A stretch of DNA of 64,000 nt. It comes from Muribaculaceae bacterium. Its GTDB lineage: Bacteria; Bacillota; Clostridia; Lachnospirales; Lachnospiraceae. Shown one piece after another: positions 27,408 to 37,059 of this stretch (position 1 is the stretch's first letter; each line of letters opens with the position of its first letter). The stretch is from NCBI GenBank assembly GCA_023666425.1, contig JAMPCA010000001.1:951329-1015328 (forward strand), given 5' to 3'. The notes below the pieces were generated by a model that saw only the letters and a list, made by a program, of their open reading frames with translations, made no database searches and had not been told where the DNA came from. The translations under genes were made by a program, and so were the position numbers.

Positions 27408-28670
27408 TCACTGCAGAACCGCCCGGTAACACACCTCCCCCTTATCGTACAGGCCAGTGATGCTTATGTCACTGTCATTGTAATACAGGGTCATTTCCCC
27501 ACCGTAGATACAGTGGATACCACTTTGCAAAAGCCTCCCGGCCGCCTCCCCGTCCCACTCGTCCGCGACAAACACCGGAGCCGTATGCATAAGCAGCTCC
27601 CCGCACCCCATACCGCGGGAATACGTCACCAGATTGTTTCTCGCGCACTTCTCGCTCCCGTCCACAATATCCCGGTAGGCCGTGCGCAGCGTGCCGTCCG
27701 CAAACTCATAATAATACATGCGGTCGATTTGATTCAGCGGATAATTCCGCAGGCTGACCAGACTTAACGTTCCGGAATATTCCATCGTACCCGCATCGTA
27801 GACGGTGTCGCCAAAGCGGTCGTACAGATTAAAGGCATAGGTCACGTCTCTGGCATCCAGATTGCGCACGAAGCCGTCATGGCTGGAAATTACGCCCCGG
27901 GTATACCCCTGCGCGGCCAGCTCTTCCGCGAGAGCGTCCACGATAAACGCATTTTTCATCCAGTAAAAATCCACATACTGGGTCACAGACTCCGCATCCA
28001 GCCAGCTTTTATACTCCGGCGCAATCGAAAGCCTGATCGTGTTATCCCCCAACAGCTCGATGTCTATGTTCTCCCCGTCCGAGGCAAACTCCGCCGTCTG
28101 CCCGCAGAATTCCGCCAGCTCCCCATTCTGCTCCGGGTCAAATACTGCCGTTTCCGAATCGTCCCCGCAATAAAAAAGATTGTCGCAGACCTCATAGACC
28201 GGCGCCAGGTACATCCGCCTCTCCCCGCAGGTCTTTGCCAGAGAAAAAGCGTCATACAGCACCGCATCCACCACAATCTTCTCCCCCGGGTGTCCGTTGA
28301 TATAGCAGAGATTGTGCACGCCCTCAAATTCCTGGTACACGTTAAAGAGCTGATACATTTTTACGCATGCATCCGTATAGACCGCCCGCACAGCCTTGCT
28401 CTCCGCAGAGGGCGTCTGCCCGTCCGCCCCCAGCTCATAGAGAAACACAAAGTCCCCGGCACAGTTCATCTCTGCGGCAGCGTTTGCCTCAATCTCCGTC
28501 CAGCCGCTGCTCCCATTCAGAAACTGCGTAAACGCGCTGGCAAGGGCAAAAGCCCCGACTGCCAGAAGAAGAAGCGCCGCCGCCAGACGGTATTTGTTGT
28601 ATTTGTCATCCTTTAGCTCCACCCTTGTGACCTTATCCACATGTGGAGAGTTCCGCTTCTTTGCCGCCAT
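27408..28670 (-). CDS. Membrane-anchored protein of the Opp operon, possibly ApbE-like
   Basis: 420 residues with a cytoplasmic basic N-terminus, one span (about 30-47, AAALLLLAVGAFALASAF) and a large extracytoplasmic domain. The order of elements after residue 235 (a segment reading MKNAFIVDALAEELAAQGYT and then GVISSHDGFV) recalls the K-G-x-x-V-D and GG blocks of ApbE flavin transferases, but the key Lys and Asp are not conserved, so activity is doubtful. It follows the second ATPase gene by 6 nt and is the last gene of the importer operon. Confidence 0.55.
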   Translation of the reverse strand: MAAKKRNSPHVDKVTRVELKDDKYNKYRLAAALLLLAVGAFALASAFTQFLNGSSGWTEIEANAAAEMNCAGDFVFLYELGADGQTPSAESKAVRAVYTDACVKMYQLFNVYQEFEGVHNLCYINGHPGEKIVVDAVLYDAFSLAKTCGERRMYLAPVYEVCDNLFYCGDDSETAVFDPEQNGELAEFCGQTAEFASDGENIDIELLGDNTIRLSIAPEYKSWLDAESVTQYVDFYWMKNAFIVDALAEELAAQGYTRGVISSHDGFVRNLDARDVTYAFNLYDRFGDTVYDAGTMEYSGTLSLVSLRNYPLNQIDRMYYYEFADGTLRTAYRDIVDGSEKCARNNLVTYSRGMGCGELLMHTAPVFVADEWDGEAAGRLLQSGIHCIYGGEMTLYYNDSDISITGLYDKGEVCYRAVLQ

Positions 28671-28676
28671 ATTCCG

Positions 28677-30008
28677 TCAGATCACCGCCAGAACGATTGC
28701 AAGAAGCAAAAGAAGAATTAAAACGCCCAGCACAATAAAGCCGATCACCGCGCCCTTTTTGCAGGCTTTGTAGTTGCGGATATAATTGTGCTTCTTAAAT
28801 ACCAGCGCCGCGATAATGCCGATCACCGGCAGGAAGAAGGACAGCACACTCAGCCATATATTTCCTGTATCGTGTACCGGAGCATTCAAAAACTCATCGG
28901 ATATAATCGCGTTGATGGCCTCGTCCTGCTTCCTTTTGATTTCCTCGGCGGACGTGCTCTCCTGATCCATGATCGTGATGGACTTAATCGGCACGTTTTT
29001 CTCACGAACCGCCTTGTATTCGCTGATCTCCTTCTTATTGCCGTACACCCAGTGATCGTTTCCTATGCACACAAATTCCGGTTTGTCCTCCGAATAGTCG
29101 TGCATCGCGGGATCATAGGTGTAGAGCACCTTATTTTTCTCCAGTCTCGGATCCGGAATCGGAATCGCGGAGATCAGGGAGCGGGTGTAGGGATGCAGCG
29201 GATAATCAAACAGCTCCTCCGCAGCCGCCACTTCCACGATTTTTCCCTTATAGATTACGCCGATCCGGTCTGAAATAAAACGCACCACTGACAGATCGTG
29301 GGCGATAAACAGATAGGTGACATTCTTCTCCTTCTGAAACTTTTTCAAAAGATTGAGCACCTGCGCGCGGATGGACACATCCAGCGCAGAGATCGGCTCG
29401 TCCGCCACTACCAGCTCCGGCTCCATGACCATCGCCCGCGCAATTCCGATACGCTGTCTCTGGCCTCCCGAAAACTCATGGGGATAGCGGGTCAGATGCT
29501 CCGGCAGAAGCCCGACCTCGTTGATCATGTTCTCCACCTTGTTCACACGGTCCGCCTCGTCCTTGAACAGGTGGAAATTGTACAGACCCTCGGACACGAT
29601 ATAATCCACCGTGGCGCGCTCGTTCAAAGACGCCGCCGGATCCTGAAATACCATCTGGATATTGCGGATCACCTCGCGGTCAAGACTTTTGGGAATCTTT
29701 CCCGAGATGGGCACTCCCTTGTACAGAATTTCCCCCGCCGCCAGCGGATTGACACGGATCACCGCCCGGCCGATGGTCGTCTTGCCGGAGCCGGACTCGC
29801 CCACCAGCGAGAATGTCTCTCCCCGGTAAATATCAAAGGAGGCATTCTGTACGGCGCGCACCGCATCCTCGCCCTTGCCAAAGGTAATATCTATATTCTT
29901 TAACGACAGCAGAATTTCCCTGCCGTTTTCATCGACGGGTCCCTTTTCCGGCAGATGCGCCACGCGAACCCTCTTTTCTTTTTCCCGATTTTGCTCTGAC
30001 ACGTTCAA
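28677..30008 (-). CDS. Peptide-type ABC importer ATPase, OppF-like, with C-terminal membrane hairpin
   Basis: 443 residues. The first 320 are a normal OppF/DppF ATPase: Walker [10 protein letters not shown]-loop [11 protein letters not shown], signature FSGGQRQR, Walker [13 protein letters not shown]. The remaining 120 residues are extra: a linker and then two hydrophobic spans (about 385-405 and 420-442, with basic residues between). An ATPase subunit of this family is normally soluble. The gene follows the other ATPase by 5 nt. Confidence 0.9.
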   Translation of the reverse strand: MNVSEQNREKEKRVRVAHLPEKGPVDENGREILLSLKNIDITFGKGEDAVRAVQNASFDIYRGETFSLVGESGSGKTTIGRAVIRVNPLAAGEILYKGVPISGKIPKSLDREVIRNIQMVFQDPAASLNERATVDYIVSEGLYNFHLFKDEADRVNKVENMINEVGLLPEHLTRYPHEFSGGQRQRIGIARAMVMEPELVVADEPISALDVSIRAQVLNLLKKFQKEKNVTYLFIAHDLSVVRFISDRIGVIYKGKIVEVAAAEELFDYPLHPYTRSLISAIPIPDPRLEKNKVLYTYDPAMHDYSEDKPEFVCIGNDHWVYGNKKEISEYKAVREKNVPIKSITIMDQESTSAEEIKRKQDEAINAIISDEFLNAPVHDTGNIWLSVLSFFLPVIGIIAALVFKKHNYIRNYKACKKGAVIGFIVLGVLILLLLLAIVLAVI

Positions 30009-30013
30009 AACTC

Positions 30014-31762
30014 CTATATGTTAAATGCATTGATCAGTTTCTCATGGATATTCTGGATAATCTCCGGCTTCTCAAGCTTCGGCGCCCGGGGATCCAAAAG
30101 CCATGTTTTCGCGTAGTGCGTATCCGTCACCTGGAACATCGGCGGCTCCTTTAAGGTATCCACCTTCAGACAGTAGGGGTTACGCGGTGCAAAGGCGTCG
30201 CCCACAATATTGTTGTACAGCGACGGCGGCGTGCCGGTGATGGAGAACAGCTTCGTGTCTCTCTGGGCAAGCTGCGGCAGCGAAGACAGAAGCGCCCATG
30301 TATAGGGATGCCTCGGGTCATAAAAGACCTCCTCCACCGTACCCAGCTCTATGATCTGCCCTGCATAGAGCACCGCTACCCGGTCTGCGATATTGGCAAC
30401 CACGCCAAGATCGTGGGTAATAAACACGATCGTATAATTAAATTCTTTCTGCAGATCCTTGATCAGCTTTAAAATCTGTGCCTGAATCGTCACGTCCAGC
30501 GCCGTCGTCGGCTCGTCGCAGATTAAAATCTTCGGCTGGCAGGACAATGCAATTGCAATGACGATTCTCTGGCGCATACCGCCGGAATACTGGAAGGGAT
30601 AGTCATCGTAGCGCGACTCCGCATTGGGAATCCCCACCTTCTTCATCAGCTCGATGGCACGCTTTCTGGCCTCCGCCTCACTGCATTCCTGATGCTTCAT
30701 AATCACCGAGGTGATCTGTTTGCCAATCGTAATAATTGGATTCAGCGAGGTCATCGGATCCTGAAACACGGTAGCAATCTTCTTTCCACGAATCTGCGTC
30801 CAGTCGTTCTGGTATTTTACGCTGGCAAGATTCAGCACGCAGACGCCATGCAGCTGATCCGGTTTCTCGTCCAGATACCGCACCCGGAACGCCACACTGT
30901 CAAACACTGCGTTGCGCTCCTCCTCATTATCCAGATCCACGCCGAGCTTCATCGCAGACTCCAGCGCCTTTTCCAGCCTGTGGATCAGCTTCACCCTGTG
31001 AAACATGTCATACCGTCCCACGGACAGGTAGATTTCCTTTGCCAGAACCTCATTGCGCTGTCTCGTCTCAAGGGAAATCTGCTGGGAAATCTCCTTTTCA
31101 TATTCCGCCTTAAGCGCCGCCATGCGCTTGTCGTAGTCCTGCTGATAGGCAGCGTCCGCCTTTACGGCCTTGGCCTGCTCTTTTTTCCGCTTCTCCTCAT
31201 TCTTCTCGAGCGTCCGTATTTTTACGTCCAGCTCCTTTAAGCGTGCGGCCGCCTGCCGGATCTGCTCCTTTTCCTTCCTGGGGTCGTAGGTCTGCTTCTT
31301 GTTGAACAGCTCCACCCTCGCGGCCTTTGCCTCCATAAGCTCTGTATCCAGCCGCTGGCGCTCCTCCTCCCCCAGAGCGCCCCTCTGGCGTTTCTCAGAC
31401 TCCATATCGAGTATCTTTTGATAGGTTCCCGCGCCAAACTCATAGCGGGAATACGCATCGAGTCTCTCCTTCGTCTTTGCAATCAGCTTTCGCGCGCTGT
31501 CATTCAACCGCACCACTGTGTCGGAAAGCTCCGCGTCGTTAAATATAAGCTTGCCGGAACTCACATAGCCGTTGCTGTCAAGCATTCCGGCAAAGGTCTT
31601 GGTAAAGACGGACTTGCCGGAGCCGGACTCTCCCACAATGGCGATTGATTCATTCTCATAGATATCCAGTGAAATTCCCCGGATAGCGGTCAGAATTCTG
31701 CCCCGCACCCGGAACTTCACGCTTAAATCCTCAATGTGTAACAAAACATTTTTATCTTCCAT
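30014..31762 (-). CDS. Peptide-type ABC importer ATPase, OppD-like, with long coiled-coil insertion
   Basis: 582 residues against a usual 320-360. Walker A GESGSGKS is at 44-51, but the Q-loop segment [12 protein letters not shown] only appears at 331-342; in ordinary OppD it follows about 50 residues after Walker A. The extra 240 residues (about 85-322) are highly charged helix, rich in Lys, Glu, Arg and Gln, and look like an antiparallel coiled coil. The signature YSGGMRQR, Walker [13 protein letters not shown] and the C-terminal peptide-transporter region are normal. It lies between the OppC and OppF genes. Confidence 0.9.
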   Translation of the reverse strand: MEDKNVLLHIEDLSVKFRVRGRILTAIRGISLDIYENESIAIVGESGSGKSVFTKTFAGMLDSNGYVSSGKLIFNDAELSDTVVRLNDSARKLIAKTKERLDAYSRYEFGAGTYQKILDMESEKRQRGALGEEERQRLDTELMEAKAARVELFNKKQTYDPRKEKEQIRQAAARLKELDVKIRTLEKNEEKRKKEQAKAVKADAAYQQDYDKRMAALKAEYEKEISQQISLETRQRNEVLAKEIYLSVGRYDMFHRVKLIHRLEKALESAMKLGVDLDNEEERNAVFDSVAFRVRYLDEKPDQLHGVCVLNLASVKYQNDWTQIRGKKIATVFQDPMTSLNPIITIGKQITSVIMKHQECSEAEARKRAIELMKKVGIPNAESRYDDYPFQYSGGMRQRIVIAIALSCQPKILICDEPTTALDVTIQAQILKLIKDLQKEFNYTIVFITHDLGVVANIADRVAVLYAGQIIELGTVEEVFYDPRHPYTWALLSSLPQLAQRDTKLFSITGTPPSLYNNIVGDAFAPRNPYCLKVDTLKEPPMFQVTDTHYAKTWLLDPRAPKLEKPEIIQNIHEKLINAFNI

Positions 31763-31776
31763 ATTTAATCTCCATA

Positions 31777-32745
31777 TTACATATGAGTCCTGGGATCGGA
31801 TGCGTCTCCGAGATTCTGCCCGGCCACATACAGTACTACCGCTATTATGGATGCAACCGCCACCGGACTCCAGAATTCGAAGCCCCAGCCCGGCGTCACC
31901 ATCGCGCTCTCCGACTCATAGATCAGGCGGCCCAGCGACATGTCGGACAAGCCCAGTCCCACATAGGAAAGAAATACTTCCATGGAGATATAATACGGAA
32001 TCTCCGTAGCCAGAAGCGTCACGATCACAGAAGTCATAAAAGGCAGAATATTTTTCGTCGCAATCTTAATCGTAGATGTCCCCAGACATCTGGAGGCCAG
32101 ATTGTATTCCCGGTCCCTGATGATGATTACCTGCGTGCGGATAAAGTAAGCAACCGACAGCCACTCGGTAATCGTGAAGGCAAATACCATCACCCAGAAG
32201 CTCGGCGTAAAGAGCATGACAAGAACCGCGCACACCAGCAGGTAGGGCACATTGTAAATGATATTGAACAGCTCCATCATTATGATGTCCAGCTTCTTGG
32301 AAAAACCCCAGACTGCTCCCACTACCACGCCGACCGTCATATTGATTGCCGCGCACACCAGTGCCAGGGAGATGGAAATCCGCGAGCCTACCCAGATTGC
32401 GTCAAAGGTAGACTGTCCTGCGGCTCCCGCACCGAGAAGCCAGTGAATGGAAAAGCCGTTCCTCTGGAGCGCCTGCGCCGGCGTCAAATGCTTTGCGCTC
32501 GCATTCATAAGGTTTGCAAACTTATCGTACTCGATAAACATCGGATACAGATAGGCAAACAGTATGATCACCGCCAGCACAGCTAAAATAAATATGTTGA
32601 ACTTCTTTCTGAAAAACACCCGAAACACCGAATTCCAGTAGGAATATCTCGGGGCCGTAATTTTTTCGGACTCCAGATCACTGTGATCCACACGGGAGAA
32701 CAGCTCCTCCTCTGACAGTCCAAATTCGCTTAAATCATAGTCCAT
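31777..32745 (-). CDS. Peptide-type ABC importer permease, OppC-like
   Basis: 322-residue permease with an N-terminal cytoplasmic segment, one span (about 50-70), a periplasmic loop and five further spans. The EAA-like loop is around LASRCLGTSTIKIATKNILP. It is close to the normal length, the only subunit of this importer that is. The spacing to OppB is 6 nt. Confidence 0.92.
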   Translation of the reverse strand: MDYDLSEFGLSEEELFSRVDHSDLESEKITAPRYSYWNSVFRVFFRKKFNIFILAVLAVIILFAYLYPMFIEYDKFANLMNASAKHLTPAQALQRNGFSIHWLLGAGAAGQSTFDAIWVGSRISISLALVCAAINMTVGVVVGAVWGFSKKLDIIMMELFNIIYNVPYLLVCAVLVMLFTPSFWVMVFAFTITEWLSVAYFIRTQVIIIRDREYNLASRCLGTSTIKIATKNILPFMTSVIVTLLATEIPYYISMEVFLSYVGLGLSDMSLGRLIYESESAMVTPGWGFEFWSPVAVASIIAVVLYVAGQNLGDASDPRTHM

Positions 32746-32751
32746 AGTCCG

Positions 32752-34323
32752 TCACCTGTCCTTCGTTGTAAATGAAATTCTCGGGTCTACCAGCGCCATC
32801 AGCACATCTCCCAAAATCACAGAGGCCACGGTCAGCACAGCGTAAAAGAGCGTGACGCCGATAATAACGCCGTTGTCGTACTTGTTGATTGCCTCCGTGA
32901 GCAGATTTCCGGCGCCGGGAACTACATATACACGCTCGGTAATGATGGCTCCGGTCATCGCTCCCAAAACCGCTCCCGGAATCCCCTGTACGACCGGAAT
33001 CACCGCATTTTTAAAGATATGTTTGCTGAAAATCTCTCCCTCAGTCAGTCCTCCCGACCTTGCAAACTTCACATAGTCCGAGTTCATCTGGTCAATCATG
33101 TAACGGCGCAGCCATTTCATCAGGTTGCCGACCTGCGGCAGCGCAAGGGAGACAATCGGCAGAATGTACATGAGCTTACTCGTCGCCTCGAGATCGAAGG
33201 TCGTGGGCAGCCCCGCCTTTCCTCCGATTGCCTTGAACAAAAAGATATAGGCAAGGCTTGGCACTGCCATAATAAACACGATATAAAACGTACCGATCTT
33301 ATCCACCAGCTTATCCTTTTTGCGCGCCATCAGAATGCCAAGAGGCACGCCGAGGATATAGGACATAAGGGTCGCCAGAATACCGATCATAAAGGAGAAT
33401 CCAATCTTTGAATGGTTCGCCTTCATCGTCCGCACCCTCGTGTAATCATCGGTAAAGCGGTCTTCATATACAAGGCTCGTCTCTCTCGATCCCTTCACAT
33501 AGGTCGCGCTGTGCAGATCGTCCGCGCTGGCCTCGGTCAGTCCCGTCGGGAATGTGATGGTCGATTTCACATAAGAGCCCTGCGCCCTCGTCATGGTGTC
33601 GAACACATCGCTGCCCTGGTTCACAGAATAGGACGTGCCCAGATTTATTGTAACTATATTCTGATGAATATATGGAAATTTCGAGTCAAAATATAACAGA
33701 TATTTATGTGTTGTTCCATTGCCCATGATCGCCGGAGAAAACTTTTCCCCTCCATAGACCGGATCATACAATGTAAAGGTAAGCCCCCGCTTTCCCTCGA
33801 CCTCATCCACCTTATGGATATTGTCAATCGAAACCAGACCGGAAAAATACCCCCACAGACGGGTCAGAACCGGCACATCCTTGTATGCGAAAAGCTGCTG
33901 GTTACCGCCGGTAGCCACCTTTTTCGGATTCATCATTTTCGCATCCAGGCGCCTGATCGTATAGCCCTTAGATTTGTAGTAATTATTAAATTTTTTAACA
34001 TATTCCTGCACCAGCTCGGAGTCCTGCTCCTTTGTCCTGCCGATGGATACCGCCTTTGCGCGTGTCTCCTCGTCCAGCTCCCCGCTTTCCACGAGGTCGA
34101 GCAGATAATCCGCATAGGGCACATAGTCCAGATAGCCGTAGTCCTCCCACTTCTGGTACCGGTAAGCAATCTTTGAATTGTTGCTCTGCTTTGTATAGGA
34201 ATTATCCTTTGCAAAAATCAACGTCCGGTCCATGACGGTGTATACCATGATCATCACCAGCCCCACCACAATGACAAGGGAAACCAGACCGTGAAGAATG
34301 CGCTTAATTAAATATTTTGCCAT
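32752..34323 (-). CDS. Peptide-type ABC importer permease, OppB-like, with large extracytoplasmic insertion
   Basis: 523 residues against a usual 305-340. TM1 (about 9-30) is followed by some 245 extracytoplasmic residues, and the ordinary permease core with its spans begins near residue 285 (FSFMIGILATLMSYILGVPL). The EAA loop is in NSDYVKFARSGGLTEGEIFS. The insertion is polar, contains many Tyr and Lys residues, and would face the binding protein. The gene follows the binding-protein gene after a short gap with a hairpin. Confidence 0.9.
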   Translation of the reverse strand: MAKYLIKRILHGLVSLVIVVGLVMIMVYTVMDRTLIFAKDNSYTKQSNNSKIAYRYQKWEDYGYLDYVPYADYLLDLVESGELDEETRAKAVSIGRTKEQDSELVQEYVKKFNNYYKSKGYTIRRLDAKMMNPKKVATGGNQQLFAYKDVPVLTRLWGYFSGLVSIDNIHKVDEVEGKRGLTFTLYDPVYGGEKFSPAIMGNGTTHKYLLYFDSKFPYIHQNIVTINLGTSYSVNQGSDVFDTMTRAQGSYVKSTITFPTGLTEASADDLHSATYVKGSRETSLVYEDRFTDDYTRVRTMKANHSKIGFSFMIGILATLMSYILGVPLGILMARKKDKLVDKIGTFYIVFIMAVPSLAYIFLFKAIGGKAGLPTTFDLEATSKLMYILPIVSLALPQVGNLMKWLRRYMIDQMNSDYVKFARSGGLTEGEIFSKHIFKNAVIPVVQGIPGAVLGAMTGAIITERVYVVPGAGNLLTEAINKYDNGVIIGVTLFYAVLTVASVILGDVLMALVDPRISFTTKDR

Positions 34324-34345
34324 AATTGTGCTCTCACTAAAATCT

Positions 34346-34373
34346 GCAGGGGGACGGCGAACCGCCCTCCTGC
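34346..34373 (-). other. Stable hairpin after the peptide-binding-protein gene
   Basis: On the minus strand GCAGG-A-GGGCGG pairs with CCGTCC-C-CCTGC around a TTCG tetraloop. There is no U-run. It lies between the binding-protein stop and OppB start, matching the position of the hairpin in the fructan operon. Confidence 0.6.
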
Positions 34374-34403
34374 GTTAATTGGTGTCTTACATCGTGCTTC
34401 GGA

Positions 34404-36584
34404 TTAGTAAATTCCGAGGGCCTTTCCCATATAGCCTTCATATTCCGGCAGATAGGTGTCCAGATAGCTGGAGGGATCGCCGTAATCAGGCATCCAGCCG
34501 GACTGGTCGGTCAGATCGTAATTCGACTCGTAACCGTATGAGGTATAGTACCCGGAATATCCCCATGTCGTATAGGTGATACAGTCTACCAGATCTACGA
34601 CCACAGCGCCGTCAAAGGCGGACTCGATCGACTGCTTCATAACGTTCACCTGATTCGTAAGGCTTGTTACCTCCGACGGGTAGGGTACATCCAAATGAAT
34701 CGGATTGTCTGCATCGATGGTGACTCCGGCTTCCGCCAGCTCGCTGATCGCTGTCTCCATCTCTGCTTTGGCGTTGTCCAGATTGTTCCAGCCGTCATAG
34801 CCGTCCGAAGAGCCGATTCCGTCGTTCGCGTCCTTATTCCACGCCACAATCGGAACATTGTCCGCATCCAGCTGCGCCTGAATGATCTCGCCGTAATACG
34901 TTCCCGCTGCAAAGGTGGTTGCCGTACCGTTGATGTCAACGGTCACATCCTCCTCAAGCGTCACGAAATTGCCCGGCGTATAGGTGTTACGAAGATTGTT
35001 GAGCTTTAACTCCTCGCCGTTGCTCTGCGCATTGTAGGAAGCGCGGTCAAAGGCGAAGAACAATGCCCGGCGGAAATGCACGTTGTTGACCGCCGCGTTC
35101 GTCCGCGTCTTATCCTCCTCTGTCTGACTGGAGACAGCCACGGTGTGGTCGTTAAAGTTGTGGAAGGCATTCCGGTTCAGATTGAAGAATGCACAGTACG
35201 AGGTAGCGTTCGTATCACGGAGAACCGTATATTTATCAAAGTTGCCGTCCTCCTTGGCAAGCTCCAGCGCCTCCACGGTAAGACCACAGCCGTCAATGGT
35301 GCCCGCGAGCGCATCATTGTAAAGCTTTGTCGGGTCTGAGCCGTCTGAAAACAGCCATGTGATGGTATTTATATTGATATTGCCGGCATTCCAGTAGGAC
35401 TCATTTGCCTTGTACACGATGGAATTCTTTTCCGTCGCACTCGTCACAAGGTAGGGGCCGCAATATGCGATAGAGTCCGCATCCTTGCCGTAGGTATAGT
35501 CCGCTGCGGAAGAATCAAATTCTACGCCAAACTTACCTCCCTGGGACTCATAGTAGGTTCTGCTCATCGGCGCAAAAATGGAATATCCCACCATGGTGAT
35601 CAGATAGCTGCAGGGTGCGTCGAGCGTATAAACAACCGTATTGTCATCCGGCGCGGAAACTCCAACCTCTGAGAAATCAGAAATCTCTCCGGTTCCATAC
35701 TGTCTTGCATTTTTAATGATGTCATAAAGCAGGGAATCCAGACCGCCCTTGGCGTCCAGAAGATGCTGCATACCGGCAACAAAATCATCCGCCTTCACAT
35801 CTGCAACCTCGCGTCCCTGCGAGTCCACCCACTTTACGCCGGAACGAAGGTGGAAGGTGTAGGTCAGGCCGTCGTCGGATACTTCATAACTCTCCGCAAG
35901 CGCGGGCTGCTGCACACCCTCCATATCATACTCCAGCAGGCCGTCGTAGGTATTGACAAGCACCTCGCTGTCTACCGCCTCGGAGGTTGCCAGTACATCC
36001 CACGATACGGGGTCTGACGAATATGGAATTGTGTAGGTATCCTTTAAGGTGTAGCCCTTGTCGGTAAGGTACTGCTTTACCCATTCCTCATAGGTGCCGC
36101 TGCCCTTGAGCTCCGCCCACTTCTGCTTGATCTCGGCAAAGTCCTCTTTCGTAATAAGCTCCTCGCACACAACACGGTCATGGTATCTGACATTGTCCGT
36201 GCCCCACAGCACCTGCGGGGATGTGTAGGGTGCAACTCTCTGTATTCCATAATCTCCATACTGGGTAACCGTCGGAATAATCACCGCCGCGCCCAAAAGC
36301 TTCGCCTCCGCGATCGCCTCCAGTGCAAATTTCTCGGATACATTTGTGGAAGCCTTCGCCTGCTGATATGACTCATAGAAATCCTTAAGTGCCAGATTAT
36401 AGATCTCCGAGGAATCCTCATCATAATTCTCGGGCATCGTAAGGCCCTCCGCATTGCTTGTCTCCTGCGGCTGCGTGGACTCAAGTTCTTCTGTATCCAC
36501 CCCCCCGTCTCCCGTGTTTCCACAGGCAACGAAGCTTAAGCAGGTACAAAACGCCAGCAGCATACTAACCAGTTTCTTTTTCAT
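34404..36584 (-). CDS. Peptide-type ABC importer, solute-binding lipoprotein (OppA/DppA-like)
   Basis: 726 residues with signal peptide and lipobox SFVAC (Cys about 20). The SBP family 5 core begins near residue 170 (ISYSSDPVSWD-like start, then VLVNTYDGLLEYD, LAESYEVSDDGLTYTFHLR) and ends at the C-terminus. The 150 or so residues between the lipobox and the core are extra compared with OppA. The start at ATG 36584 is fixed by GGAGA 5 nt ahead; the frame stays open 79 codons further up but holds no plausible start. First gene of the five-gene importer operon plus the ApbE-like gene. Confidence 0.92.
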   Translation of the reverse strand: MKKKLVSMLLAFCTCLSFVACGNTGDGGVDTEELESTQPQETSNAEGLTMPENYDEDSSEIYNLALKDFYESYQQAKASTNVSEKFALEAIAEAKLLGAAVIIPTVTQYGDYGIQRVAPYTSPQVLWGTDNVRYHDRVVCEELITKEDFAEIKQKWAELKGSGTYEEWVKQYLTDKGYTLKDTYTIPYSSDPVSWDVLATSEAVDSEVLVNTYDGLLEYDMEGVQQPALAESYEVSDDGLTYTFHLRSGVKWVDSQGREVADVKADDFVAGMQHLLDAKGGLDSLLYDIIKNARQYGTGEISDFSEVGVSAPDDNTVVYTLDAPCSYLITMVGYSIFAPMSRTYYESQGGKFGVEFDSSAADYTYGKDADSIAYCGPYLVTSATEKNSIVYKANESYWNAGNININTITWLFSDGSDPTKLYNDALAGTIDGCGLTVEALELAKEDGNFDKYTVLRDTNATSYCAFFNLNRNAFHNFNDHTVAVSSQTEEDKTRTNAAVNNVHFRRALFFAFDRASYNAQSNGEELKLNNLRNTYTPGNFVTLEEDVTVDINGTATTFAAGTYYGEIIQAQLDADNVPIVAWNKDANDGIGSSDGYDGWNNLDNAKAEMETAISELAEAGVTIDADNPIHLDVPYPSEVTSLTNQVNVMKQSIESAFDGAVVVDLVDCITYTTWGYSGYYTSYGYESNYDLTDQSGWMPDYGDPSSYLDTYLPEYEGYMGKALGIY

Positions 36585-36800
36585 AATTTCTCCTTTCCAT
36601 AAAAATATTATATATAAACGCCTCCTGCGCATATATATCAAATCCCACATGCATTTTCCATGGCAGAAGCTTACCGGGGCAAAACACAAAAAGAAGTCCA
36701 ACCTCACCCCTTTGTCCGTTGCACTTCTCCGCTCTATCCCTTTTACTGCCTTACTTTTCAAAAAACATAATCCGCAAAAATCTGAGGCATAACTAATATT

Positions 36801-36828
36801 ATTATACATAGTTCCGCACATTTGTCAA
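36801..36828 (-). promoter_or_regulatory. Promoter of the Opp-like operon
   Basis: On the minus strand a perfect TTGACA (36823-36828) is 16 nt from a perfect TATAAT (36801-36806), giving a leader of about 210 nt. I see no known riboswitch in that leader. The gene-free stretch 36585-36911 otherwise holds only the tRNA-Leu promoter. Confidence 0.75.
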
Positions 36829-36865
36829 CCTTTTGCTCATTTTCCCACTTTTTTTCTTTAGGGAA

Positions 36866-36894
36866 TTGACATTCTCTGGAAGAATCAGTATAGT
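36866..36894 (+). promoter_or_regulatory. Promoter of tRNA-Leu (and perhaps the MATE gene)
   Basis: TTGACA (36866-36871) is 17 nt from TATAGT (36889-36894), 17 nt ahead of the tRNA. Confidence 0.75.
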
Positions 36895-36911
36895 ATATAG
36901 AAGTTACTTCG

Positions 36912-36992
36912 CGGGCATGGCGGAATTGGCAGACGCGCCAGATTTAGGTTCTGGTGTCTACGACGTGCAGGTTCAAGTCCTGTTGCCCGCAT
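36912..36992 (+). tRNA. tRNA-Leu (UAG)
   Basis: Class II tRNA with acceptor GCGGGCA/TGCCCGC, anticodon loop TTTAGGT and T arm GCAGGTTCAAGTCCTGT. The discriminator base is A. Confidence 0.95.
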
Positions 36993-37059
36993 GATTGAGG
37001 AGACTGACCCTGCGTTAGTCTCCTCGCTTAGTCTTATTCATTTTACAAGGAGGCCTGCA

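Noticed and set aside
36585-36800. Riboswitch or T-box in the Opp-operon leader
   Set aside because: The leader is long (about 210 nt) but I could not find a known core motif, specifier loop or terminator/antiterminator pair.
36993-37059. N-terminal extension of the MATE protein by 23 codons
   Set aside because: The longer frame begins within the tRNA-Leu 3' end; AAGGAGG is placed for the ATG at 37060.
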